Source: a virus. Taken from it: a DNA stretch of 32,512 nt. Position numbers and translations under genes: made by a program. The notes beneath the pieces were generated by a model. That model was not told the origin of the DNA and did not search any database. It saw only the letters and a list, made by a program, of their open reading frames with translations. The stretch is taken from the IMG/VR virus record IMGVR_UViG_3300015264_000171, positions 1 to 32,512 of that record; one strand, 5' to 3'. This document shows, piece after piece, positions 22,100-29,913 of the stretch. Numbering within the stretch: the first letter of the stretch is position 1; each line of letters opens with the position of its first letter.

Positions 22100-23065
22100 C
22101 TACGGCCCGTAACTCCAGAAAACGCCGGGCCAAGTCGTCGCACCCGCGCTGAACCGTTGCGTGCTCTTGAACAACAGCACTTCGGTTTTGAAGTCGTCGT
22201 CAGTCGCGGCCATGAGCGGTTCGCGCTCGTAATACTTCATCTGGTGGCCCTCTTTCTCCGCGATCAAACCCCAACCAGAAGTCGAGGTGAGATAGTTGAG
22301 TTCGAGCCCCTGCAAGTTTTCCGCTTGCAGCCAATTCAAATCGTTGTTGGCATTTCCAACCGAACCGGGCGTGCCCAACAGTTCGCGCACGAGCCGACGA
22401 AGTTCGGGAGGATGCGGCAGGTGGCGCGGATGAACGTGAACCGGAATTCCGCGACCATCTGGCATACGCGCGAAAATGTTAATCGCTTGCTGCAACGCGG
22501 TGTCGCCGAGGTCGGTGTCGGGGTTCGGGCGATTCGGATAGGTGCCCGCCGCCGAAATGATATTCGCAATGCCCGGCGCGGTCGCTGTCGCTTGCGTGCC
22601 ACCGAGCAACGGGTGCGCGATGTTGAACAGCGTTACGCCGTCGTTCGTTGTGATGAGCGTGCCGCCGAGGTTGAACAGTGAGCAGCACACCGCCTCGCGA
22701 CCGAACAGCCCGGAGCGCGCGTGAGACTTGGGAAGTTGCTTAACGATGCCGTATTTGTCGTCCGCGATAAGCTGGCGCGTGACTTCGGAGATCAACCCGT
22801 ACTGTTGATGCAGATACTTTTTCGTGCCGCCTTGCACCATCGAGTCCACGATAGGCGGTGAGCCTTCGGGCATTAGCGGCATCGGCCCGGTGCCCGAGAG
22901 TTCGTAGTCAATCTCGTAGGCGTCCTCGCTGGTCATCTCGTTCATGTAGTGCGGGTACTGCGGCGCGTGCTCTTTGAGGTCAAAGAATTGAACAAAGATG
23001 TGCCGGAGACCGGGCGCGAGGAGCGGCGGGAAGTTGTTTCTGGACATCACACCAAAAGGTGCCAT
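22100..23065 (-). CDS. Major capsid protein (Mu gpT-like, HK97 fold)
   Basis: The 321-aa protein has features of the Mu gpT / HK97-type capsid family: YEIDYELSGTGPMPLMPEGS early (E-loop region), LISEVTRQLIADDKYGI (spine-helix area), then the family landmark TNDGVTLFNIAHPLLGGTQA and a C-terminal part with KEGHQMKYYEREPLMAATDD. The start at 23065 follows a strong AGGAGG at about seven bases, fitting a very highly made protein. It lies downstream of the scaffold candidate and two head proteins, as expected in a head operon. It assembles the icosahedral shell. Confidence 0.8.
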   Translation of the reverse strand: MAPFGVMSRNNFPPLLAPGLRHIFVQFFDLKEHAPQYPHYMNEMTSEDAYEIDYELSGTGPMPLMPEGSPPIVDSMVQGGTKKYLHQQYGLISEVTRQLIADDKYGIVKQLPKSHARSGLFGREAVCCSLFNLGGTLITTNDGVTLFNIAHPLLGGTQATATAPGIANIISAAGTYPNRPNPDTDLGDTALQQAINIFARMPDGRGIPVHVHPRHLPHPPELRRLVRELLGTPGSVGNANNDLNWLQAENLQGLELNYLTSTSGWGLIAEKEGHQMKYYEREPLMAATDDDFKTEVLLFKSTQRFSAGATTWPGVFWSYGP

Positions 23066-23112
23066 CTAAATGCCTCCTCAGTAACTACACTCTTATGCCA
23101 ACGTTAACCAAA

Positions 23113-23754
23113 CTACGCTACGTCTTGACCGACAGCAGGCAGGAACGTGAAAATTACGTGACCGCCAACGGTACCGATAGGCTCCAGTGGATCGAAACCG
23201 ACAATTAGCACGGCTGCGGAGCCGCCCGTCTTGTTGGTGTCCACGTACCAGAAATTATTTCCCGTGTCTTTCGTGAGACCGAAAACCAAGCCCCTCTGTG
23301 GGAGGGCCGTCGCAACGGGCGTCACGGTAGCAGACGTTCCGAGTTTGGCGACAAAGCGCGTAGTCGGTAGCGCGATGTAGTAACCCAGCGTTCCGTCTGT
23401 GAACGGAACCCCTGGCGGCGTGATGACCGCGAGCGCTTGGTTTGAGTTTGCGGGATAACTGCCGATGACCGACCCCGGCCCGAGAACAGGAGAGAACGGC
23501 TGCGACGATCCTGAGCCCGTAGTCCCTAGGTTGTTCGCGTTGGTCTGCGCGATGCCCGCGATGCCTCGCGTGAGAGTGGTGCCGTCCCATGCAGCAAGTC
23601 CACCATCCGCAGCACCGACGCCCGTTGAGAGAACCTGAACTGGGGTGCCCTCGACGAAAGTTTGTCCCGCCTCTTCCGGCGCGTAGGCGATGGGAAACGA
23701 AATGGCCCCGCCCAAATCCTGAATCGGCTCAATTGCGTCTGCGAAGTTTGCCAT
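23113..23754 (-). CDS. Putative head decoration protein
   Basis: The 213-aa Gly/Thr/Val-rich beta protein (GQTFVEGTPVQVLSTGVGAA, TRGIAGIAQTNANN, ALAVITPPGVPFTDG, VIFTFLPAVGQDVA) lies directly upstream of the capsid gene, the usual place for decoration or head-stabilising proteins. Length and small-beta composition fit but do not prove this. The ribosome site (AAGGAG) is spaced rather far from the ATG because it overlaps the preceding stop. Confidence 0.55.
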   Translation of the reverse strand: MANFADAIEPIQDLGGAISFPIAYAPEEAGQTFVEGTPVQVLSTGVGAADGGLAAWDGTTLTRGIAGIAQTNANNLGTTGSGSSQPFSPVLGPGSVIGSYPANSNQALAVITPPGVPFTDGTLGYYIALPTTRFVAKLGTSATVTPVATALPQRGLVFGLTKDTGNNFWYVDTNKTGGSAAVLIVGFDPLEPIGTVGGHVIFTFLPAVGQDVA

Positions 23755-23764
23755 GTGTTTTTAT

Positions 23765-24361
23765 TTACTCCTTCGGGATTCGAGCTATCGCGGCGTTGCC
23801 TTGGATGTTGCCCGTGCGCAACTCTTCGGTCGGGTCGCTCACAACCGCGCCCGCGCGGATACTTTCGGCGTCGGCCATGTAGTGGTTGAGGGCTGGCGAC
23901 ATGCTCGCATTGCTCATCGCGCCAGTACCTGGACGACGAGGATTGAACTGCTCTAGCGCGGCGAGATTCTGAGCCTTGCGAATCTCACGCCAGCGCATGA
24001 GCGGGATTTTCATTAACCGCAAGTCTCCGATGCGAATCTCGTTTTTCTGCTTCACAGTGTCTTGGGAAAACATCTCGACATCGGCGGTCGTAGCGTAGTC
24101 CCATCCAGCACCACGCAAGCGCTCGACGCGATCATGTCGCGGGTCACTGCCGCAACGGTCGTACGCCCAGTGATAGTGAAACTCTTTATTTTTTTCTTCT
24201 TTGATTCTCGTAGATTCGGGCAGGTGCAGGGGTCGCGCGGAGATCGAAGGACTCATCAAGTCGCAGAGTTCATCGTTCCACCGCGACGGATGAATACCAT
24301 CTGGCCCTAAGAGTTGCTTGACGACGTTCGGCGGGATGGCGGGATCGAATTGCTGCGGCAT
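23765..24361 (-). CDS. Hypothetical head-operon protein
   Basis: The 198-aa soluble protein is polar, with a charged helical middle (LRLMKIPLMRWREIRKAQNL) and flexible ends. The N-terminal part contains FDPAIPPNVVKQLLGPDG and the C-terminal part ALNHYMADAESIRAGAVV. Its start shares one base with the stop of the scaffold candidate (TAATG). No known domain found. Position between scaffold-like and decoration-like genes suggests an assembly or minor head protein. Confidence 0.6.
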   Translation of the reverse strand: MPQQFDPAIPPNVVKQLLGPDGIHPSRWNDELCDLMSPSISARPLHLPESTRIKEEKNKEFHYHWAYDRCGSDPRHDRVERLRGAGWDYATTADVEMFSQDTVKQKNEIRIGDLRLMKIPLMRWREIRKAQNLAALEQFNPRRPGTGAMSNASMSPALNHYMADAESIRAGAVVSDPTEELRTGNIQGNAAIARIPKE

Positions 24362-25044
24362 TACACGACGCCTTTCTTTACGCTCTCAGAAAATTCCTTC
24401 GGGTCGATGCCGAGTTTTCGGAGCTGCTCCTCCGGTGTCCACACGCGCGTGCCGCTTGATGTCTCTTGCCGCCACGAGAGCGACGGGTCAGACAGCACGC
24501 CATCTTCGCGCGACGTGCTCGTGCTCTTGTCTTCGAGGAAAAAAGTTTTGCCGCCATCTCGCGACCGGAGTCCAGCCTTACGTGCGTGCTTCGCGATCAC
24601 GAGGTCTGCGCAGTTATTGCAATACTCCGCGTAGTCTGGTTGAGCCTTGCGCTGAATCGGCGTGTTGTTAAAATGCGCGCGAATTTCTGGAATCAAATCG
24701 TCGAAGTCAGCGGGTAGGGCGTCGAGCACTTCGCGTTCGGTCAAGCGCGCGTTGGTCGCGACGGCGAGCGCGACGGTCGCGTCTCCGCGCTGTCGGTTTT
24801 TTTCTTCGTCGGTGAGTTCGCGCGGCGTGCCGTCCGTGTTGCGGGGAGTTGTGTCGGCGGCGGGAGTGCGCGTCGCCTCGGCCTTGATGCCGTCCCAATC
24901 GCTTTGCAATTTCTCGAAGCCTTCGCGCAACGGCTTGATGCGTTCGTCGATGGACGCGCCGAGCCGCTCAACGAGTGCGTTCATCTCCGCTTCGCTCTGC
25001 TCGGCGTTTTTTGCGTCGTCGTTGCCGCGTTTAAAGAATTGCAT
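24361..25044 (-). CDS. Putative head scaffolding protein
   Basis: The 227-aa acidic, mostly helical protein (NAEQSEAEMNALVERLGAS, PLREGFEKLQSDWDGI) has a disordered Thr/Pro linker (residues 55-80) and an acidic middle (EVLDALPADFDDLIPEIR). It ends in a short charged C-terminal helix (TPEEQLRKLGIDPKEFSES). Helical, acidic proteins placed between portal and capsid are typically scaffolds that template capsid assembly and leave. There is no protease signature. The start overlaps the previous gene by 14 bases. The assignment is by composition and order. Confidence 0.45.
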   Translation of the reverse strand: MQFFKRGNDDAKNAEQSEAEMNALVERLGASIDERIKPLREGFEKLQSDWDGIKAEATRTPAADTTPRNTDGTPRELTDEEKNRQRGDATVALAVATNARLTEREVLDALPADFDDLIPEIRAHFNNTPIQRKAQPDYAEYCNNCADLVIAKHARKAGLRSRDGGKTFFLEDKSTSTSREDGVLSDPSLSWRQETSSGTRVWTPEEQLRKLGIDPKEFSESVKKGVV

Positions 25045-25228
25045 CGTTCCAGTACTCCTCAGCGGGAGGAGAGTACTGGGCCTTTGGTTTGTGTGTCAAG
25101 AGATTATTTTCAAGCCGCGCAAGAAACTTCTTCCAACTCCGTAGCGTCACCACGAAACGCTCGCCGCTCGCGAGCCGCAAACTCAGTGGCACTTCCGGCT
25201 GTCGCGGGATGCGCGTCGCTTGCATCAT
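25031..25228 (-). CDS. Hypothetical 65-aa protein
   Basis: The 65-aa protein starts at the ATG at 25228, overlapping the upstream TGA (ATGATG). The core, LSLRLASGERFVVTLRSWKK, is beta-like, followed by a helix (FLARLENNLLTH). It is basic overall. Its stop overlaps the scaffold-candidate gene by 14 bases. No family recognised. Confidence 0.55.
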   Translation of the reverse strand: MMQATRIPRQPEVPLSLRLASGERFVVTLRSWKKFLARLENNLLTHKPKAQYSPPAEEYWNDAIL

Positions 25229-25515
25229 CGCGATTCGCTCCACTCGCGCAACTCATCCGACAAATCGCGCAGCCGTTCAAGCACCGCAATCTGCCCACGG
25301 CAGAAGTTTGTCAGTTCCATAGTTGGCGTGTTGTGTATCACGTCATACTCCAGCGCCACTCGGAGCGTCTCCAGGTCCGCCAGCATTCGAGGGAAGGCCG
25401 GGTGTTGCACCAGGGACAGCGCTTGCGCCACGTCCGCGAATAAACTGGGCCACCTCTGCGAGTCGGTCGGTAGGTTGCTGTTGCGCGGGTCCTGCTTGCG
25501 CGGGCGCTTTGGCAT
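25225..25515 (-). CDS. Hypothetical helical protein overlapping the portal 3' end
   Basis: The proposed 96-aa product starts at 25515 (AGGA about eight bases upstream). Its first part (KRPRKQDPRNSNLP) overlaps the low-complexity portal tail in another frame; the helical C-terminal 53 residues (LADLETLRVALEYDVIHNT, GQIAVLERLRDLSDELREW) look coding. A shorter product from ATG 25386 is possible but has no ribosome site. The stop overlaps the 65-aa gene start. Real gene likely, start uncertain. Function unknown. Confidence 0.5.
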   Translation of the reverse strand: MPKRPRKQDPRNSNLPTDSQRWPSLFADVAQALSLVQHPAFPRMLADLETLRVALEYDVIHNTPTMELTNFCRGQIAVLERLRDLSDELREWSESR

Positions 25516-27406
25516 TCGGTTGTTCCTGTTCTGCGGGAAACTCGATGTTCGGCACGAACTCTTCGGGACTGTCGGAGACTTCAAACTCGCGAATCAAGTC
25601 CTGCATGAGATGGCATTTGCCAATCGCAGTTTCCTTCAGCCATTTTTTGTAGAATGCGGGAAGCGATGCGTTTTCGATTGCCTGAATCGCGCTCGACTGC
25701 GCCTTTACGTAGGCGTCAAGGGCCTGATTGAGAAGCATTTTGTTTTGCTTCGACACTTCCCGGTTCGCGCTCGCGGTCGCCGCGCGAATCGGGATGCGCA
25801 CCTTGCGCTCCAGAAAATCCGACAGCGCTTCTTCGAGCAGCTCGTCGTCGAGCCCGAACATCGAGCCCTTGCCGCCGAGGCCCATCGCGCCGTACATGTC
25901 CGTCAACAAGCCGATGAGCTTTACGTGCGAGTGCCGGAAGTCCGACGTGCGGTGATTGTTTCGCGAGTTCGACTCTTGCAGCACGGCCATCGTGCCCATG
26001 CTTCCGAACTGGCCTTTTTTGTTTGTCGTGCCCGCGCCCATGCCTCCGACTGGAGGCCCGACGCCGAAGCGTTCGCGCGCTTGCTGAATCATGGCTTGCT
26101 CGTTCGCCATCGACAGTTGCCCCGCGCCGACATCGCCGACCGCGATGTGCTCGAACTCTCCCGCGTTGAACGGCAGTGTCGCGCCGGGGAACATGCGCAT
26201 GTTTTTGTCGATGTTTCGATTTTGTGGCGAGAGCCGATTGAGGCCGAGCATCATCCACGTCGTTGCGTCGTTGCGCTGATTCTTCGCCGTGGAAATTTCA
26301 TCTTGGAAATAACTGCCCATGTCCGCGAAGCCGCGCCCATTCATCCCCGACTCGCCGAGTGAGAGTCGCGTGCGCACCAGTGGGATCTGGTTTTCAGGGA
26401 TGAAGTTGAAAACCTGATTCAGCATGGTTTTTGTTTCTTTGTGGAACCACGCGATGAGCCGGTATTTTTTCCGTCCGACGTACCAGTAAAAATAGCACTC
26501 GTGAATATCCCACTCCGCAAGGATGCGGTCCTCGGTCGCGACGACGCCTTTCTTCGCGCTCTCACGCTTGCGCACTTCACCCGGCCCGTAGCGGTCGGGC
26601 CTGCCGAGAATTTTTTCTACTGCGGCTCTTTTGTAGAGTCCCTTGAATACGCGCTCTTGCAAGTCTCGGCGAGTGGGCGAACATTTGCGCGCAAGGAATC
26701 CCGACTCTTCCGGCGTGTTCGCGTCGGGATCGTAGAGCACGTCCTCGTCGCGCAAGTTCAAAACTTTCGGGCCTTCGTACAGCGTTTCGTTTTTGAATTC
26801 GTTTCCCTTGCCGGGTTTGTAGCCGACGTGCACGGCCTCGACACGCTTCTCGGGCACGACGCAGACCCACGCGGTCCCAATGTCCGTGCTCTCGTGGAAC
26901 CATAAATTTTCCACGCGATACAAGTCGAGTTCGTTCGGCTCGTACGCAACGTGGTCGATGAACTGCTGAAGCAGGCGCGACTTCTGCGTGTTTTTGTGCG
27001 CCGCTGCGGAATCGTTCCCGACCGTGAAGTAGCGGTAGTAAATTATCGGCGAGATGGCCCAGATGAGTTGCAGCACGCGCGCGGAGAGTTCGTCAGTCGA
27101 TTCACCGATGATCGGGTGTACTAGGTTCGAACAGTTCTCGAACGGCCAACTCTTGTTTTCCTCGCGAGGCTTGCCACTCGCGAGACGCCGCCACTCGGGC
27201 ACTTTGTGCTTGTGGCGATTCTCCAGTTGTTTCTGGCGCACGTCGATCTGTTCGTACACCCACTTGCAAATCTCGGCATCGACGGATTCGCCGAAAGTCG
27301 TGGAGCGCATCTCGAAGTTTCGCGCAGAGCGATAGGAAAGTTTTGGCTTTGGCGCGGGCTCAGGAGCGGGCGCGATCTGCGGCATTTGCGGGACGGCAGT
27401 TGCCAT
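25343..27406 (-). CDS. Portal protein (P22 gp1-like)
   Basis: The 687-aa protein is of portal size for podoviruses. Recognisable parts are an N-terminal helical region (VDAEICKWVYEQIDVRQKQL), the WPFENCSNLVHPIIGESTDE region, a central domain with QVFNFIPENQIPLVRTRLS and GRGFADMGSYFQDEISTAKN (stem/clip area), and a helical crown-like C-terminus. A Pro/Ala/Gln-rich disordered tail (residues about 630-687) completes it. Twelve copies form the ring through which DNA enters and leaves the head. The ATG at 27406 lies within the last 47 bases of the upstream HNH gene and has no good Shine-Dalgarno, which may reflect insertion of that HNH gene next to the portal. Confidence 0.8.
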   Translation of the reverse strand: MATAVPQMPQIAPAPEPAPKPKLSYRSARNFEMRSTTFGESVDAEICKWVYEQIDVRQKQLENRHKHKVPEWRRLASGKPREENKSWPFENCSNLVHPIIGESTDELSARVLQLIWAISPIIYYRYFTVGNDSAAAHKNTQKSRLLQQFIDHVAYEPNELDLYRVENLWFHESTDIGTAWVCVVPEKRVEAVHVGYKPGKGNEFKNETLYEGPKVLNLRDEDVLYDPDANTPEESGFLARKCSPTRRDLQERVFKGLYKRAAVEKILGRPDRYGPGEVRKRESAKKGVVATEDRILAEWDIHECYFYWYVGRKKYRLIAWFHKETKTMLNQVFNFIPENQIPLVRTRLSLGESGMNGRGFADMGSYFQDEISTAKNQRNDATTWMMLGLNRLSPQNRNIDKNMRMFPGATLPFNAGEFEHIAVGDVGAGQLSMANEQAMIQQARERFGVGPPVGGMGAGTTNKKGQFGSMGTMAVLQESNSRNNHRTSDFRHSHVKLIGLLTDMYGAMGLGGKGSMFGLDDELLEEALSDFLERKVRIPIRAATASANREVSKQNKMLLNQALDAYVKAQSSAIQAIENASLPAFYKKWLKETAIGKCHLMQDLIREFEVSDSPEEFVPNIEFPAEQEQPNAKAPAQAGPAQQQPTDRLAEVAQFIRGRGASAVPGATPGLPSNAGGPGDAPSGAGV

Positions 27407-27884
27407 GCGCGGATAGTAGCATAGCTTTTTTCAATCGGTACGTTTCTCTTTGGTGAGCGTTGCGCTTCTCTCTGTTCCTTGCGTTTGATTGGACCGAGCA
27501 AGGGTTAAAACAAATCCTGCAACGACGCTGCCTATGAGCACCGAGGATAAACAAATTGCTCCCTGATAGCGGATGCCCTCTTTTGCATTTTGTAAGCCTC
27601 GCGTTAATCGCAGCCGGACCATCCCCCCTTAGAATATTTACGCGGATAGATACCGGCTCAAGATGGGCGGGATTGACGCACCGCTTATTTCTACAGAGGT
27701 GGTCTATCGTCAGAGATTTACGGATGGGGCCCACCAACATTTTGTAGACCGCGCGATGTGCGAGTTCGGTTCTTCCCATGTACCACACGTGGCCATATCC
27801 ATTGGTCGCTATCTGGCCCGTCCAATTCCAACAGCCGCGCGAGATTCGAATATGCTTTTGAATTCTTGGTGCAAGTTTCTTCAT
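27360..27884 (-). CDS. Free-standing HNH homing endonuclease between terminase and portal
   Basis: The 174-aa protein has an HNH_3 core: CWNWTGQIATNGYGHVWYMG, ELAHRAVYKMLVG, then LTIDHLCRNKRCVNPAHLEP (catalytic D-H and closing N-P-A-H). A zinc-type motif (CKRGHPLSGSN ... RRCRIC) and a basic Arg/Asn-rich tail follow. It starts three bases after the terminase stop. Its 3' end runs 47 bases into the portal gene in another frame. It is similar to the HNH proteins at 11166 and 11914 but has a different C-terminus. It promotes its own transfer between related phages. Confidence 0.85.
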   Translation of the reverse strand: MKKLAPRIQKHIRISRGCWNWTGQIATNGYGHVWYMGRTELAHRAVYKMLVGPIRKSLTIDHLCRNKRCVNPAHLEPVSIRVNILRGDGPAAINARLTKCKRGHPLSGSNLFILGAHRQRRCRICFNPCSVQSNARNREKRNAHQRETYRLKKAMLLSAHGNCRPANAADRARS

Positions 27885-27887
27885 GCT

Positions 27888-29576
27888 TCAGTATCCCGTT
27901 GAGCCTGTCGCCCTGCTGCTGAATCTTCGATTTTGTTCCACAACCCATTCTAACGTTTCCCGGCGTCGAATGCCCTCTAACGTGCCAGGTGCCTGCCCGA
28001 GCGTGGAGAGCACGTCAATCGCGCCAGCCGGATACGCCTCGTACTCGCTGAGAAATTCTTTTTGACTCGGGTGACACCACAGTTGGAAGTTTTTGAAAAG
28101 CGTTTGCAAGCCCTCGATGCGGTTGCTCACCGCGCTTTCCGCGTCGTCGGCTTCGAGCGGGATCACATCGAGCGCTTTCTTTTTGTCGCGACGGTTGCGC
28201 TCGTCGAGATAAAACTTCATGTTCGCGGCGGCGTCGGGCGCGAGATAAAACTCTTTCAAGTTCCAGCGCGACGCGGTTTTGTAAATCGTGTCCATCAAAT
28301 CGCCGTACGGAACTTTCTCCGCCCACACCGAGAGCAAATAAATTCTATCGCTCTCGCTGTCGTAGCCCACGACGAGAGCCACATGCGCGCGGCGTCGGCG
28401 CTTCTTCGCGTCGGCGAGCGTCACGATCATGCGCTTGTGCAGGACTCCCGCGTTCAGGTCGCCGAGAGCCTCGCCGTCGTAGGTGTAGTGCTCCAGCAAA
28501 AGAAAATTGCGCAAGTCTTCCTTGTCCAACTCGGGGCGCGACTCTTTGAACTTGAATTTGCGCAGCCATGACGGTTTGAATAGCGCATCCTCTGGCAGTG
28601 AAGTTTTATTCCTGTAGAAATGTATGTAATCGTAACTCTGCCCCTTGTCCTCCAAGTCCTTGCGCTGCGCCGCCAATTTTTCCATGCTCCACTCTTCGGG
28701 AAAGATTGGCTCGCCGTGAACGGGATGTTGCTCGCAGCACCCACCTTCTGCGTCGTGAGTTTCAATTTTGAATTGCGGGTGATGCTCACGAATCTTGCTG
28801 TTCAAATCCGCATGGCCCCAGCGGTTGCCGATGACGAGCTGCCGACCCATGCCCGACTTGGTGAACGCAGCCGGGTCGAAACGCGTCGTGGTTTGTTTCC
28901 ACCAGCGGTACACGCCGTCCATGATCGAGCCGTCGCCGTGGAGCATGTTGTCTTGCGCTGCCTTGCCAACCGAATCGTCGTTGATGATTCCGGTTGCGTG
29001 AATCCCTTGCAGGGCTTGCCCGACGCTGCGGAACTCATACGTCGCAGTTGTTTGGTCGCTTGGTCGCGCCCGGTCGCGCATATGCATTTTGCTGTGGTTG
29101 TTCCACTGGGTCTCGCTGGTGGGAATCACGTCGCTGAACGCAAAGCGGAACATGTCGTTGTGCAAGTAGTGCTCGTCAATAGCCTTGCTCATAGAGATAA
29201 CACGCATCGCCGTTTCGTGCGTCACAAGCGTGCGCGCGTTCTGGTCGTGCGCCACACGCATCCAGCGAATCCATTCGTCGCTGTAGCCGAGCCCGCCCAT
29301 TAAATCCTCGTCACGATTCGTGAACGCGAGCGCCCACCACATCGAGAGCGCCTCTGTGCAGACCGTGGTTTTGAAATGAGACATGGGCATTTCGAGAACA
29401 AGATGTAAGTCTTCGGTCTCGACCGTCGAGCACATGTACCAGTGGAGTTTCGCGAGGCGATGCTTTTTCAAAACGAAGTGTGTGAAGAAAAATAAAGAGC
29501 CGAGCGAGTTCAGGCGCACCGCGTCGCGGTAAGCATTGGCGTCATCTTCTGGAAGTCGGAGTGAATTCCACTTCAC
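27888..29576 (-). CDS. terL: Terminase large subunit
   Basis: The 562-aa DNA-packaging motor has an N-terminal ATPase with a deviant Walker A (EMPMSHFKTT, residues 62-71), as in many phage terminases. A Walker B follows (TGIINDD, 196-201, hydrophobic strand plus acidic pair), then a coupling-type VIGNRWGHADL (248-258). The RNase H-like nuclease domain begins near residue 399 (VALVVGYDSES with D406) and continues with LKEFYLAPDAAAN, with acidic residues placed for metal binding. The start is GTG at 29576, overlapping the stop of the small gene before it (GTGA). It works with the portal. No small terminase subunit could be recognised. Confidence 0.9.
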   Translation of the reverse strand: MKWNSLRLPEDDANAYRDAVRLNSLGSLFFFTHFVLKKHRLAKLHWYMCSTVETEDLHLVLEMPMSHFKTTVCTEALSMWWALAFTNRDEDLMGGLGYSDEWIRWMRVAHDQNARTLVTHETAMRVISMSKAIDEHYLHNDMFRFAFSDVIPTSETQWNNHSKMHMRDRARPSDQTTATYEFRSVGQALQGIHATGIINDDSVGKAAQDNMLHGDGSIMDGVYRWWKQTTTRFDPAAFTKSGMGRQLVIGNRWGHADLNSKIREHHPQFKIETHDAEGGCCEQHPVHGEPIFPEEWSMEKLAAQRKDLEDKGQSYDYIHFYRNKTSLPEDALFKPSWLRKFKFKESRPELDKEDLRNFLLLEHYTYDGEALGDLNAGVLHKRMIVTLADAKKRRRRAHVALVVGYDSESDRIYLLSVWAEKVPYGDLMDTIYKTASRWNLKEFYLAPDAAANMKFYLDERNRRDKKKALDVIPLEADDAESAVSNRIEGLQTLFKNFQLWCHPSQKEFLSEYEAYPAGAIDVLSTLGQAPGTLEGIRRRETLEWVVEQNRRFSSRATGSTGY

Positions 29577-29728
29577 AGCTTTTTCCTCGGACGTGGTTCA
29601 CGAGCCAGCTTATCCATCTTGACCTCGTACTGGATTCTGCACGCCGGACACTCAGGTTCGTCGTAACGTACAATCTCGGGATGTTCGTAGCACATCTTGA
29701 CGCCGTAACTTTCGTCGAGGATCGCCAT
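29573..29728 (-). CDS. Small putative zinc-ribbon protein before terminase
   Basis: The 51-aa protein starts at 29728 without a clear ribosome site, probably coupled to the gene before it. It contains CYEHPEIV and DEPECPACRIQYE, giving a C-x-x-H and a C-P-x-C pair suited to one zinc ion, followed by a basic tail (REPRPRKKL). Its TGA overlaps the terminase GTG. It may act as a small DNA- or terminase-associated factor; nothing shows this directly. Confidence 0.6.
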   Translation of the reverse strand: MAILDESYGVKMCYEHPEIVRYDEPECPACRIQYEVKMDKLAREPRPRKKL

Positions 29729-29745
29729 GATGAGAAGTTCGCGAC

Positions 29746-29913
29746 TCACTCGCCGGGCTCGCGCTCTGGCTTTTCGCCCATCTGCTCAAGCAAACGCTCG
29801 TAAGAAATAATTACTTTCTCCGTCTCTCTGTACCAAGTTGAGCCAGGCTTCGCGAGTTTCAATCGCTCGCGCGCTTCAGCCAACCATACTTTAACTTTGG
29901 CCCTGTAGTTCAT
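29746..29913 (-). CDS. Hypothetical 55-aa protein before terminase
   Basis: The 55-aa helical, charged protein (RAKVKVWLAEARERLKLAKPG then YERLLEQMGEKPEREPGE) starts at 29913, overlapping the stop of the DUF1376 gene by ATGA. Tight coupling and the non-random helical pattern support a gene. It is too short for a typical small terminase, but it sits where one might be expected. Function unknown. Confidence 0.6.
   Translation of the reverse strand: MNYRAKVKVWLAEARERLKLAKPGSTWYRETEKVIISYERLLEQMGEKPEREPGE

Noticed and set aside
25220-26362. 380-codon plus-strand frame opposite the portal gene
   Set aside because: Composition typical of antisense to a coding gene; the portal on the other strand is clear.
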